This document shows positions 54,031 to 64,000 of a DNA stretch of 64,000 nt, piece after piece. Under the pieces are notes generated by a model. That model saw only the letters and a list, made by a program, of their open reading frames with translations. It did not search any database and was not told the DNA's origin. The stretch is taken from positions 1,922,001 through 1,986,000 of the forward strand of contig JACCLO010000008.1 of NCBI GenBank assembly GCA_029448655.1, read 5' to 3'. The DNA comes from Wolfiporia cocos. Its lineage: Eukaryota; Basidiomycota; Agaricomycetes; Polyporales; Phaeolaceae. A program made the position numbers and the translations under genes. Each line of letters starts with the position of its first letter. Position 1 is the stretch's first letter.

Positions 54031-55774
54031 TCATATGCTTCCACCCACGGGTGATGACTGTGGCTGCTCGTCGAGGAGAATGTCGGGAATGTCATTCAAA
54101 ATCACGGGCGTGTCGACCTCTCTACTATTGCGCTTCCTCGCGAGCACTCGCACAACCAAGGAAAGGTGAGCGCCCTGTAATGTGCTAAGTGAGTTTATTT
54201 GCACAAATGGAGAAGATTATGAGATGGGTTCACCGTTTACGAGAAGATGGCCCAGATCCACCTGCAGGATCATACGCTCGTCATTAACCGTTATGAATAC
54301 AGATAGGGAATTGGTGGGTGTACATACACGGAAGTTATCTGCGATAGGAACGCGATAGAAACAGACGTAGAGATCGCGCGCACTGCTATGGCGACTGTTT
54401 TGAAATAACCATGAAGCTTGCCGGTGAGTATTGCTGAAGAGCCCTGTAAGATGATTACTTGCCCATAATTCTATATTCAGATTTTGTTGTCAAACTAAAA
54501 GATGGGCGAGTTGATGTCAACTTACGCGAAATAGTATATTGTGCCGTCCCGCCAAATGCATTGAAGGATTGGGATTTCGCGCAGAGGGCGGTATGAGAAG
54601 CACTTTATGGACAACATCACAAATAGGAAACCTGCACGGATTCAGCATGCTGCTAGTATCAGAGCATATCCCGCTTCTGTCAGTTACGTACTATCGATCA
54701 CTATGAGTGACACCCTTGATCAGTGCGACCAATCAGCTTCTGTTAGGATTAAGTGGACGTATGCATTGTAATTACCAGTTTGAACGTGAGGTTGGGGGCA
54801 TGTGTCCAGGATAGCACCCCTCAATGGGCCAGTCAGGAGGGAAGGGCTTCATGTTCTCGATGAAATACTTGTAACTGAGCACACTGAGAATAACAGACGC
54901 CTGAGCGACGTCTTAGACGAAATGATCAATCTGGAAGTGAGTTGCTAACAGACCAGGATCTGGCCTAGGTTTGTCTCGGTTAATTGATACTCACGCAGAT
55001 TTGAGAAAATGACCTACCACAAAACAAGAAAGAGAGGATGGCCCGTACTGAAGAATCATTATTGGTCAAATGGAATGCAGATTTCTGATATTGGGTATTA
55101 CCTAGTCGAGTCTGTCCGTATAATGCGTGTAGTCGTAGTACAAGTTTAATCTCAATGCTGAGAGGCAAAACATCCATGGCGCTGGTTGACTGGAGGTTTA
55201 GCCGAGGGTCAATATGGTGCAAGCGGAGGTGCTGACACGACGCTTATGAGTATATTCTGATGGCAGCTTTCTGAATTTCAATATTAGACATTATTGATTA
55301 AGGGAAAGCGACAGACCTTGACGGGAAGATTCGGAAGGTCATGCGCCTGTACGTCCGACATCAGTTAGTTGCAAGATATGCATTATGTGCGACGTTGACA
55401 TACATGAGAACGAATAGACCGAAGTATCTGGATATGAAGTATAGGAATTTAAATAGAGCATCGGCCGACCTGCAGAGGCCTAATGTTAGTTACTACACCG
55501 CATAGCAACTCGATTCATGCTTGCCTCCATATCAACGCTATCTAAAACTGGATAAAGCGAGCTCTTTTCCAAACTGTATAGTTTAGAGAACCTCATCTTG
55601 CAGTGAGTACACAAGATCATACAGTAGCCAGGCCGTCGCTGCCGCTACAGAACATTGTCTTCTATCAGCACCAACAGCTCTCAGTTAACAGCTCAAAGCT
55701 CACTTACAGGAATGGAAAGCCGTCATTTGCGCCAGTCTCACGGATCTTTCGACAATTGCCTCGCCGGCGCTCAT
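54031..55774 (-). pseudogene. DUF6533-like copy 8, nearly intact
   Basis: ATG 55774 (MSAGEAIVERSVRLAQMTAF), then SVAAATAWLLYDLVYSLQDE, microexon IALIW with donor GCAAGC, SADALFKFLYFISRYFGLFV, PLSIEIKLVLRLHALYGQTR, MKPFPPDWPIEGCYPGHMPP, RPLREIPILQCIWRDGTIYY, and a tail LVVRVLARKRNSREVDTPVI ending with TGA at 54031. In the small exon equivalent to WIWAIFSYT (near 54250) the Tyr codon is TAA. This single change would truncate the last helix, so I call it a young pseudogene. A TATA box lies near 55835. Confidence 0.58.
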
Positions 55775-56634
55775 ACTGATGCTAGTGAGTACACCAAGTA
55801 TGCACAACCAAGACTACCGCCGTGCACTAAGAGATATATAGGAGGCATTAGTGGTGACACAATGGGATTAGCGAGGACGACAGCATTCACTGTTACAGTG
55901 GTCGCCAGCATCAATTGACTCGCTAAATGTTGAAAATGTGAAGCAATGAATTTGCACTTCACGGACAGCCGTTGAATTGTCTCCCACATGCAGAAACACA
56001 TGAGCTGGCCGTCGCGGAGTCTGCAGCTGGCACAGAGCATCGTTTCACAAAAGATTGCGATTGCTAAATTATCTCCGTCGGGAATTTGAGGAAATGAGTG
56101 CCATTAGAAGGCGCCGATCGCGAACTTACCAATCATTTCACAGTGATACAGTCTGCTCCCGGAATCACAGCAGACTACATTAGGCAGCCAGAGGATTTCG
56201 TCGCATGTAATCTAGATCGTCCGCGATTCTGCTGAATGGTCAGAAGTGTAAAACTGGTTGTCGTGTCATGTCCCTGCAAATCGAACATATCGGCTATCCG
56301 TCATTCAGATGCTGTTATGGTAGAAATGATATGCCTTGGTAGTTAGCAATATGAGTCGGTACTCTGGTGTCAAACAATAGAACGGTGTCTGACGCTCGAA
56401 CATACCCATCTGGAGAAATGTAACTCACCTATCCGCCAGTCTGGGTTTGTGGTGCCACCGCAAGTTATGCGTTGGCCGGAATGCAACTAGTTGACCGCCC
56501 ACAATCTAAACGTTCGCCCTTCGTCAGCTATATACAGTAGCAGTCCAATAGCAAATCACAAGATACAGCACGATACACACCACCACCCGCGCGCCGACAT
56601 CGGAGTCGCCTCATGCCACCTAATTCTATACCTA
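55775..56634. other. Upstream region of copy 8 and downstream region of copy 9
   Basis: The first ~150 bp resemble the upstream DNA of copies 2 and 6, including the TATA box at 55833-55841. The rest shows no supportable gene. Confidence 0.45.
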
Positions 56635-58435
56635 CTAAATCACACTGCCATTATGCAGGCAAATCGTCGCATGCCTCCCTCTTCCTCCCCCAAAGGTACA
56701 TACACGGGCAGGAGCTGTGGACGGTGGCGGTTTGCTCTTATCGACGATGTTCATGTCGCGCGCGATCTTCAAGATCGCGGGCGTTGGCACCTCTGCGCTA
56801 ATGCGCTCGTCAGCGTGCGCACGCACATTGAGGAGGGAATGAGCACCCTGTCGGTGGTCCGGCCAGTTTACTGGGTAAGACTAACTCAGACGAAGTGCAG
56901 GTGTGGAGTGGATGAGAGGGAACAGTGAGGCTGTTCATCGATTCAGAGAATATGGCCGCGAATCATCTATGGATAAAAGGCCTGTCAGCGACGTGTCATC
57001 GAGATAGGACAGAAAAGTGAGGCTACGTACACAGCAGCCACGGTTAACACAACAAATCAGAAACGGTTGTAAAGACGGTATGTGTAGTATTGAGACTACA
57101 ATCAAGCAAGACATCGCATCAGCTCCTGAGTATCGCTCAGAACACATGAGAGTCAGCTCATTTACCTAAAACCCTGGATACAATACGCGAATCTCTGAAG
57201 CAGAGAAGATTTGGAAGAAAAATCAGATGGCGCCGTCGCATCCAATGCACTGTATGTTGGAATCTTGCGAAGAGTGCAGTAGGAGCAACATCCGATTGAC
57301 ATCATCACAAAGAGCACGGCTTGACGCGAATCAGCAGCCTGCAGATGTCAAGTCGTTGTCTACTGTGATCGACACATACTCTAAAAATCAGAATGCCAGC
57401 ACTGGCACCCTGGGCTAGAACATAAATCGTAACTCCTTTCGCAATCTATGCATAAAATGTGCTAAGCTCACCAGCGTGTGGGAAATTGCAGGCGCTTTCA
57501 TGAGATAGAACCCACCGATGGGCCAGTCAGAGGGTGGAAGATTGATGCCATCGAGTTAATCTTCAAAGCTAAATCCGTTGACCATCACGAGTTCCTGCGT
57601 ACAGCGTGTTGGTATGAACGATTGCGAAGGAACGAGCTAGCGACAAAACAAGAACACCGTTAGTCATTCGTCACGGTCAGTGTACAGTACCCTCCATCTA
57701 GGTTACATCCCATAGATCGAGTCATAGAAGGCCAACACTGAGAGTCTCTTGAGCCAAATAACCTATATATGCGATTGGTTACAATACTTGATAGACTCTG
57801 TCCGTGTAGTGCACACAGCTTGAACACGACTTTGGTCTCGATGCTGATCGTAAGGATGTCCATAGAACTAGTTAAAAGATCGTTAGGGGAGATGGGCGGC
57901 GGTATTAACATGAAGTTTAGATTAAGGGCTGAGCGGCAGCTAGGATCTTTCGATCACCAGCAAAACGGAGAGAGATAAGAGAGGTGCTACAGTGATATGA
58001 TTCGGAAGGTGACAAATCTGTGGAGAAGTGAGAGATATAAACATGTATTGGCTGTAAAAATGGCGCACAACTGCACGAGTAGACTGTAACATCTCGGAAC
58101 AAAATATAGGAGTTTAGGGAGAATATCGACCTACCTGTAGAAAGCTCATGTTAGCAGCCACGAATTGCACATCAGATCCGATGACACTCGCCTATAAGCC
58201 CGCGATTGCATATTTGCGCGAAGTTTTCCAGTGTTTGAAGACTGTCTAGCCGATCCCAATCATTCAACGAATGTACAAGGTCAGAGGCCATGTTGCCGCA
58301 GCAGTTCCAGATTGTGATCCACTTGCAACACCAATGTCTGCCTACAATACATTGAGTAGCTGGCTTACATGAATAGCAGCTATAAGTCCGCGACAGCCTC
58401 ACGAGCTCCACGATGTTCATCTCAGTGGTGCCCAT
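56635..58435 (-). pseudogene. DUF6533-like copy 9, decayed
   Basis: ATG 58435 (MGTTEMNIVELVRLSRTYSC) is well kept. The second exon has lost bases in the WLLYDL region, so the frame shifts. Further pieces are VDILPKLLYFVPRCYSLLVQ near 58110, ILTISIETKVVFKLCALHGQ near 57850, PPSDWPIGGFYLMKAPAISH near 57510, and a tail MRAHADERISAEVPTPAILK (56826-56635) resembling the copy 4 tail. Confidence 0.6.
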
Positions 58436-58933
58436 GAGTCTGCCAAGCGCACACAACGGGATCAATTGCAGTCACGGAACTTCCAGAGAGCATTGACAGC
58501 AATGCGGTGGTCATTTAAATCAAAGTGAGCCACCTCCCCTAGACCAGAAGACTCGGTTCTCATGCCTCTGACAGCTTAGAAGAATAATTTGACGGGAAGG
58601 CTCCTGCTTCAGGCTCTGAAAACCCGGTCGATGGGCGCCGACCTGCCTAGCTGTTGTCAGTAGGCAGTAGAAGGAGCGTAACTTGACGCTGATCGCAAAA
58701 TGCCGATCCACGGGACACCTAAGGTTACGGCATTAGAGCCTTTCTCGCTGTTCTGCGTCGCAGCGTGGGTACCCACCTGAACTCCAGGACGCCAGTTCGA
58801 GCGTGGGATGACAGCAATAATTCAGCGCTGTCCTTACGCTAATTGACGGGGATCATTCAATGGCTATGCGATGTAGATAAAAAAAAACTTCTGTAATGGC
58901 ACGGAGCGCCGCCACATTGCATGCCATACGCAA
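58436..58933. other. Upstream region of copy 9, up to the Helitron
   Basis: Resembles 40207-40700. No gene is seen. It ends at the A|T insertion point of the Helitron pair. Confidence 0.45.
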
Positions 58934-59821
58934 TCTATAAGTAATGGGAGCTCGCGCCGTAGGCGCTCACGTGTCGCTAGCGTGTCGCTCGCGTTTTGCG
59001 CACATGGACGCCACGTTTGCCGCGTGGCGTCCATGCGCGTCGTCAAATCCTGCTCCCATTAGATAGGGCGCCTGCCATCCGCGGAGTTGGCCGGTGGATT
59101 CCCACGCCCGGCGCCTGCAAGGCGCGCGCGCTGCTAGCTCGCGTTTTGCGCGCTGTTCCTGCCCCGCACCACGGGGATTCGTGCCCCGCACCACGGGGAT
59201 TCGTGCCCCATGCCACGGGGATTCGTGCCCCACACCACGGGGATTCGTGGCCCATTCCATGGGGGTTTGTGGCCCATGCCACAGGGATTTGTGTCCTGTG
59301 GCATGGGAATTTTGTAATGTAAATACCCCACACCACGGGGATTTGTACCCCGTGCCACAGGGATTTGCACCCCAATTCCACAGGGATTTGTGCCCCATGC
59401 CATGGGGATTTGTGCCTACACCACGGGGATTTTTGTAATGTAAATACCCTACACCATGGGGATTTGTGCCCTGTGCCATGGGGATTTATGCCTCATGCCA
59501 CGGGGATTTTTGTAACATAAATTGCCTGTGCTGTAGATGCCTGCCAAAAGATTGAAGAACATTTTGACACCACATTACACAGTATTACAAGGGAAGCGAC
59601 GATGAGACCAAGGATCAGCGAGGTGTCAGAAGTGGCTGAGCAGGCAGAGACAAGAGACAAAAGAGGGAAGTTGGGAAACCCATGGGTAATGCACAGGAGA
59701 TTCATGGGGGATCCACAGGTAACTTCAAAAAAACCCTGAAGTAGGCACACATGGATTGGAATAATATATTAAAGTAGAAAACGCAGTGTGACCGTGGCGA
59801 AGCCACGGGTAATTAACCTAG
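58934..59821 (+). mobile_element. Non-autonomous Helitron f, 888 bp
   Basis: Starts TCTATAAGTAATGGGAGC after an A. Ends with the hairpin CCGTGGCGAAGCCACGG, then GTAATTAACCTAG. It is the same family as Helitron c but on the plus strand. The minisatellite spans about 59150-59520 (units such as ATTCGTGCCCCGCACCACGGG). Confidence 0.75.
59150..59520. repeat. Compound minisatellite array in Helitron f
   Basis: About 17 units, the reverse complement of those at 27-30 kb, with TAATGTAAATACCCCACACC-type spacers near 59315 and 59435. Long frames across it are artefacts of the unit length. Confidence 0.88.
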
Positions 59822-60334
59822 TCATATAATAAAGGGACGACCGTTGCGTGGGAACTGCCATGTGCTTTTCCACGTGCGCCACGTGCTGTCCGTCGTCCCA
59901 TAGGGCTCGCGCCACCGACCCGGGGAGTTGGCCAGTGGATTCCCACGCCCGGCGCCTGCAAGGCGCGATCCCTTCGACGAAAACTCGCGTTTCGCGCGTC
60001 CTCCCTGCGCTGTGCCACGGGGATTTTGTAGCTGTTGTAACGTAGATGGCCTGTACTGTATATACCTGCCAGAAAATTCAGGGAGTTTTCTGAGGCACCA
60101 CATTTGTGGACACAATGTTACAAGCGAAGCGACGACGACACCGAGCATCAGCGAGGTGGAGGAAGTGGCTGAGCGGGCAGAGAACAAAGGACAGGTGCAG
60201 CAGGGTGATCATACACCCTGGAGGTTGGGTGGACTCATAATGTCTCCATCCAATGTGTTTTTCCCTTATTCTATTAGTTATCTCACTTAAGTAACAATTG
60301 ATATTCGTGGCGAAGCCATGGGTAATTAAACTCG
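59822..60334 (+). mobile_element. Non-autonomous Helitron g, 513 bp, head-to-tail with f
   Basis: Starts TCATATAATAAAGGGACG directly after the CTAG of Helitron f. Ends with hairpin CGTGGCGAAGCCATG and GGTAATTAAACTCG, followed by host T. Same length and sequence family as Helitron a. Confidence 0.73.
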
Positions 60335-60624
60335 TGATACTGGCGAGAAGCCGCCGATCAAGCACGCTGCTGCATGATCGGGGCCACTCCCAGAATGGCA
60401 GGTATCTACGTTAGGCAGTCACCGAGCTCCGTCAAGTTATTACAGTCAAATTTACTATGTATATGACTGCTCGCGCCTCCGCTGAGCGATACAGGGTGTA
60501 TAGTTGATTGCCGCGTTACGGCACTGTAGTGTGCGTGCAATCCCTGTCCGTCAAGTATAATGGTACAACACTGTAGTTATGGTGATAGTAATGTCCCTGT
60601 GAGTCTGCCGCCCACGTCGTTTCG
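60335..60624. other. 3' flank of the kinase gene
   Basis: Its counterpart lies at 32730-32930, so it was part of the duplicated segment. No gene is seen. Confidence 0.5.
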
Positions 60625-63600
60625 TCAAGCAACGAAACGCTGCTCCATGCTCGGCGTCGCCGCAGTCGGTACGCTCATTCTGGGAGACTGCAGCGCATCG
60701 AGCCGCCACTCAGTCCGGAGTCGCTGATAGATCGTCTTGAAGATTGATACGGAGCCCTTCTCGAGCACGAGCCCAATCACACACTGGAAGTCATTCGCCC
60801 TGTCGTTACGGCGCCGAGGGCCCACGAATGAGTTTGTCTGCGGCGATAGCGGGTTCTGCGCCAGGCGCGGCGTCTGCGATGCGCTCGGCGGTGCGCCGTT
60901 GAGCGCCGAGAATTCGATCCGGAAGCGTACCTGCTTCTGCATGACCACGGGTCCGTCCTGCATCGGCGAGTCATCCGTACGGCATTTGAGCACATGCCAA
61001 CCATCGTTCTCTTCGAGCACGGACACGATCCCGAACCGGCCCAGGAGACGCTCCGTCTCGTTGCGGGTCGTGAACACGTCAAGGACTGAATAGAGCAGGT
61101 ACGACTGTACGCGCCAATGGAAGAGATTCGAAAACCAACCCTTGAACTCGCCGACGACGGGAGACCCAATAACAGACGACGGGGGTGACATCGGCCCTGG
61201 AGACCCGATCATTGAAAACGTCGACCGCTTCTGGAGGAGGGGCGTCCCGTGGAGGTCCAGCGCCGGAGCTGTTAGGACAAAACATTCGATGATTACGCCA
61301 TGTGAGGACGACAAGCGAGCTACTCACGCCGACTGCGCCTGTCGCGCTTCTCTTTGACAGGCTCCTTGTTAGCCGAGTCGTTGAAGAACACCATATTGCC
61401 CAATTCCCTTGCCATCGGCACGGAGTGACCAAAGCCCAGCCCACCCTGTCCGTGTTCATTGTGGGTGTGAGCCCTGCGATGCGGCCTGGCGCCACCGTCC
61501 AAATTCTCCTTATCCGCGTTCGCCGCGGTATTGCGGCGCGCGTCTGCGTCCTCACGTGTTTGAACGCGCGCACCCAGGTCGACAATCGCAAACGGCTCCG
61601 CGCGCGATTCCTCGCAGATTTCCATGCGCTCCGCGCGGCTGTCCTGCGCGACCGGCGGCTGAGCTGAGCCTCGTGTGGCGTTCCAGCTGGCCGCCTGCAT
61701 GTTCACCATGTTCGCGTACTGGTCGAACGTGCGTTGCATTTCCGCATCGGGCACCCGTGGGGCAGTGATCATCGGCAATATCGGGTTCACGTTTGTGGAT
61801 GCCTGCACCGGTACGGGTGCGTGTATGACCGCTGACTGGGGCGCGAACATCGAGCTGCGGTACGCCGTACGGCCGGGGACGGGAACACCAGGCGGGACGG
61901 CTTGTGCGCCAGCGCCGGGCACGGGCGCAGGTAGAGGCGCAGAGCCCCTGCGGATCGGGTGGACGGGGAGGCCTCGGTGAAGGGGCGGCGTAAATATGCT
62001 CTGCGCCTGTACCGGCGCTGGCGAGCCTAGCGCTGCCACCGGCGTCATGGGCGCGGGAGCCTGTTGGGGTGTCATGCGACCCGTTGCCATTGGTACAAAC
62101 TGATGCGCGGTCTGGGGCGCAGCGAACGGTGCCAACGCTGACTGCATGTTTCGCGGATTGGCAGAAATCTGTATGGCCGAGACAGGACGTGGCTTCTGCG
62201 GGCGAGGGCCAACCGGAGACGGCGGATGTGCCCGGGAGGGAGCGGAGGGAGCGCGTTCCATAGGGACATCAGTTGAGATGGCCAGCGCATTGGGCGAGGG
62301 GCTGCGCGAGGGCGGGACGGGAGCCGCACGTGCCGAGCGAAGCAGCTGAGGCGGCGCCATCGCCAGACACTCTAAGTTGGACATCTCCAGGCGACATGGT
62401 TTCTTCGACTTGGGCGCGAAGTATTGCTTAGTGACCACTTTCCCTGTTGCCCCCATGACCTCATCGATGTCCATCAGGATGCCGTGCGCTTCCATAGCCA
62501 TCTCGCGATGCTTCTGAAGGAGAAAGTAGAACGCCTTCGCCAGGGTCCCCTGCCCAGCTGGGCGTAGAAGATCAGCCCTGATACTGTCAGGGTCCGCATG
62601 ACGGCCCCAGATCACGCAGAGAGACTCAAATATATCACGATCGATATGCAGCGCAGAAGGCAGAGGCCTAGCCAACTCTGAGACAGGCGGAGCAGGAACA
62701 TAAGTGATACCAGGCGTCTGTCCCTCGAGCCAGGGGTGAGTCAGAATCTCGGCCATCTATTCCAATCCCACGGTTAGTGCGGATGTTTGATGAGGTAGCG
62801 GCGCAGAAAATTTACCGTAATCCTTTTCGATACCTCAACGACCAGCATTCGTGAGAGCAAGTCTTTAGCCAGCGGATCGATATACGTAGGCATCTCGTAC
62901 TTGCCGACCTTCACCTTGCTGAGCAGATTGCGGACATTCTTGTCGTCAAAGGGAAGCCGCCCAGTCAATAGAGCATACAAGATCACGCCGCAGCTCCAGA
63001 TGTCAGTCGCAGTCCCACAGTACTTGTGTCCGTTGACAATCTCAGGACTAGCGTAGTGCGGGCTCCCACAGCTCGTTTCTAGCTGAAGAGACGGGGGCGC
63101 GAACGCCGCCATGCCCCAGTCCGCGATCTTGATGAGCGGAGGGTTGAGCGAGTGGATGAGGATATTCTCCGGCTTCAAGTCGCGGTGGATGATCGAGAAC
63201 GTGTGCGCATAGTTCAGCCCATAGACAATTTGTTTGAAGTACGCTAGGGCCTCGAGCGGGGCGAGCTTGCCGCGGTTGACCAGAAAGTCGAATAGCTCGC
63301 CGCCTTCAACGTATTCCAGAATCAGGTAGAGCTCCTTCTCGCCCTCATACACATCGTATATGCGCATTATGTTCGGATGGTTCATGAGCTTCATCATGGT
63401 GATCTCTCTGTCAATGCCGAGGCGTTGCTTCTCGGACTTGGCCTGCTGAGCGGGGGGAAGCGGTAAGATCTTCACGGCTGCAAGCTGGCCCGTCTTGCGA
63501 TGCTTTGCAATCTTCACATGTCCACTCGCGCCCTTACCGACGCACTCGCCAATGATCCAGGGCCCAACGTACTTTGCGTCGTCGGGATAGTCAAACGCGC

Positions 63601-63703
63601 CTTGTCCAGCAGCGGCCTTCTCCTTCTGCCAACGGGTTCCCAACGGTGTCTGGTACTTGATAGGCGGCGCGCGCGGCGGGCTGTCGGGAGCGATGGCAGG
63701 CAT
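60625..63703 (-). CDS. GIN4/NIM1-type protein kinase (CAMKL family), three exons
   Basis: Exons 63703-62816, 62756-61328 and 61268-60625 join in frame (2961 nt, 986 residues) across two 59-bp GT-AG introns. The kinase domain (about 46-310) has GKGASGHV, Lys78, Glu100, HRDLKPEN (173-180), an unusual DWG (195-197) in place of DFG, Thr210 in the activation loop and SPE (219-221). A long disordered middle rich in Pro/Ala/Arg follows. The C-terminus (about 815-965; GWFSNLFHWRVQSYLLYSVL, GWHVLKCRTDD) looks like a KA1-type membrane-binding domain. GIN4/KCC4/HSL1 and Cdr2 relatives act at the bud neck or cortex, where they organise septins and inhibit Wee1. That role is inferred here. A partial dead copy of the 3' end lies at 32730-33560. 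Confidence 0.9.
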
Positions 63704-64000
63704 TATGTCGTCAAACCTAGTATGGTGAATGTGTACAAATCCAGATTATAGTGATGTGAACGTAGAATAGTGTGGTATAAATGCTGATGTCGCTGTCGTC
63801 GTCAGCCAGAACCAGGACCGCAAACCGAGCAGGAAGAAGGAAAGAGAGGGCCGCCACCTGTGTCTTCGGTGGCGCGCCAACTTAACAATGTGACGGCGGC
63901 TGACGCGCCCAAACAGCGCCCAAACAGCTTGACGTCCCATCACATGACATCTCGCTGCCACTGCTGGTGCCACTATTTGAAGCAGTAAATCATCTGCAGG
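63704..64000. promoter_or_regulatory. Upstream region of the kinase gene
   Basis: The probable promoter and 5' leader. No distinct TATA box or other element can be supported. Confidence 0.35.

Noticed and set aside
59043..59479. Frames of up to 170 codons on both strands
   Set aside because: Same minisatellite artefact, in the second Helitron cluster.
61302..62349. Plus-strand frames opposite the kinase
   Set aside because: Shadows of the GC-rich disordered middle of the kinase.

Overview
The window looks like a filamentous basidiomycete (Agaricomycete) chromosome segment. The evidence is a NIM1/GIN4-type kinase split by two 59-bp GT-AG introns, a fungal-style pentatricopeptide protein, a family of DUF6533-like heptahelical membrane proteins in many small exons, a chromodomain Ty3/gypsy element, and DIRS, copia, hAT, Helitron and Mutator-like relics. 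Only the two ends are ordinary gene space. Almost all of the 57 kb between them is a duplicated small gene family buried under nested transposons.

Layout. 1-3 kb: the 5' end of a SWIRM-domain (RSC8/Swi3-like) chromatin-remodelling subunit on the minus strand, divergent from a mitochondrial PPR-like protein. 3.5-9.8 kb: DUF6533-like gene copies 1 and 2 flanking an unrecognised repeated block. 10.1-15.5 kb: a Tc1/mariner-type MITE, a solo copia LTR, a copia gag relic whose LTR is split by another LTR, and a minisatellite. 15.9-25.5 kb: half of DUF6533-like copy 3, an inverted repeat with tRNA-like arms, and a ruined DIRS-type retroelement cut by a hAT and several LTRs. 25.5-32.4 kb: DUF6533-like copy 4, split by a hAT that itself carries a head-to-tail Helitron chain carrying an LTR. 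32.7-40.2 kb: a dead copy of the kinase 3' end and copies 5-7; this repeats the layout of 3.5-9.8 kb. 41.2-53.3 kb: a Mutator-like element with 9-bp target duplications, containing a fresh-looking 8.2-kb Ty3/gypsy element (identical LTRs, one 2239-codon frame, internal dUTPase) and a 1.7-kb TIR element that in turn holds a solo LTR. 54-58.4 kb: copies 8 and 9. 58.9-60.3 kb: two more head-to-tail Helitrons. 60.6-63.7 kb: the GIN4-like kinase.

How it works together. The host genes (chromatin remodelling, mitochondrial RNA handling, septin/cell-cycle kinase) are unrelated housekeeping functions. The middle is a duplication-prone region in which one receptor-like gene family has expanded and mostly decayed, and which collects transposons. 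Target-site duplications fix the order of many insertions, so the locus can be read as a stratigraphy. All homology calls were made by reading the sequence; no database search was run.
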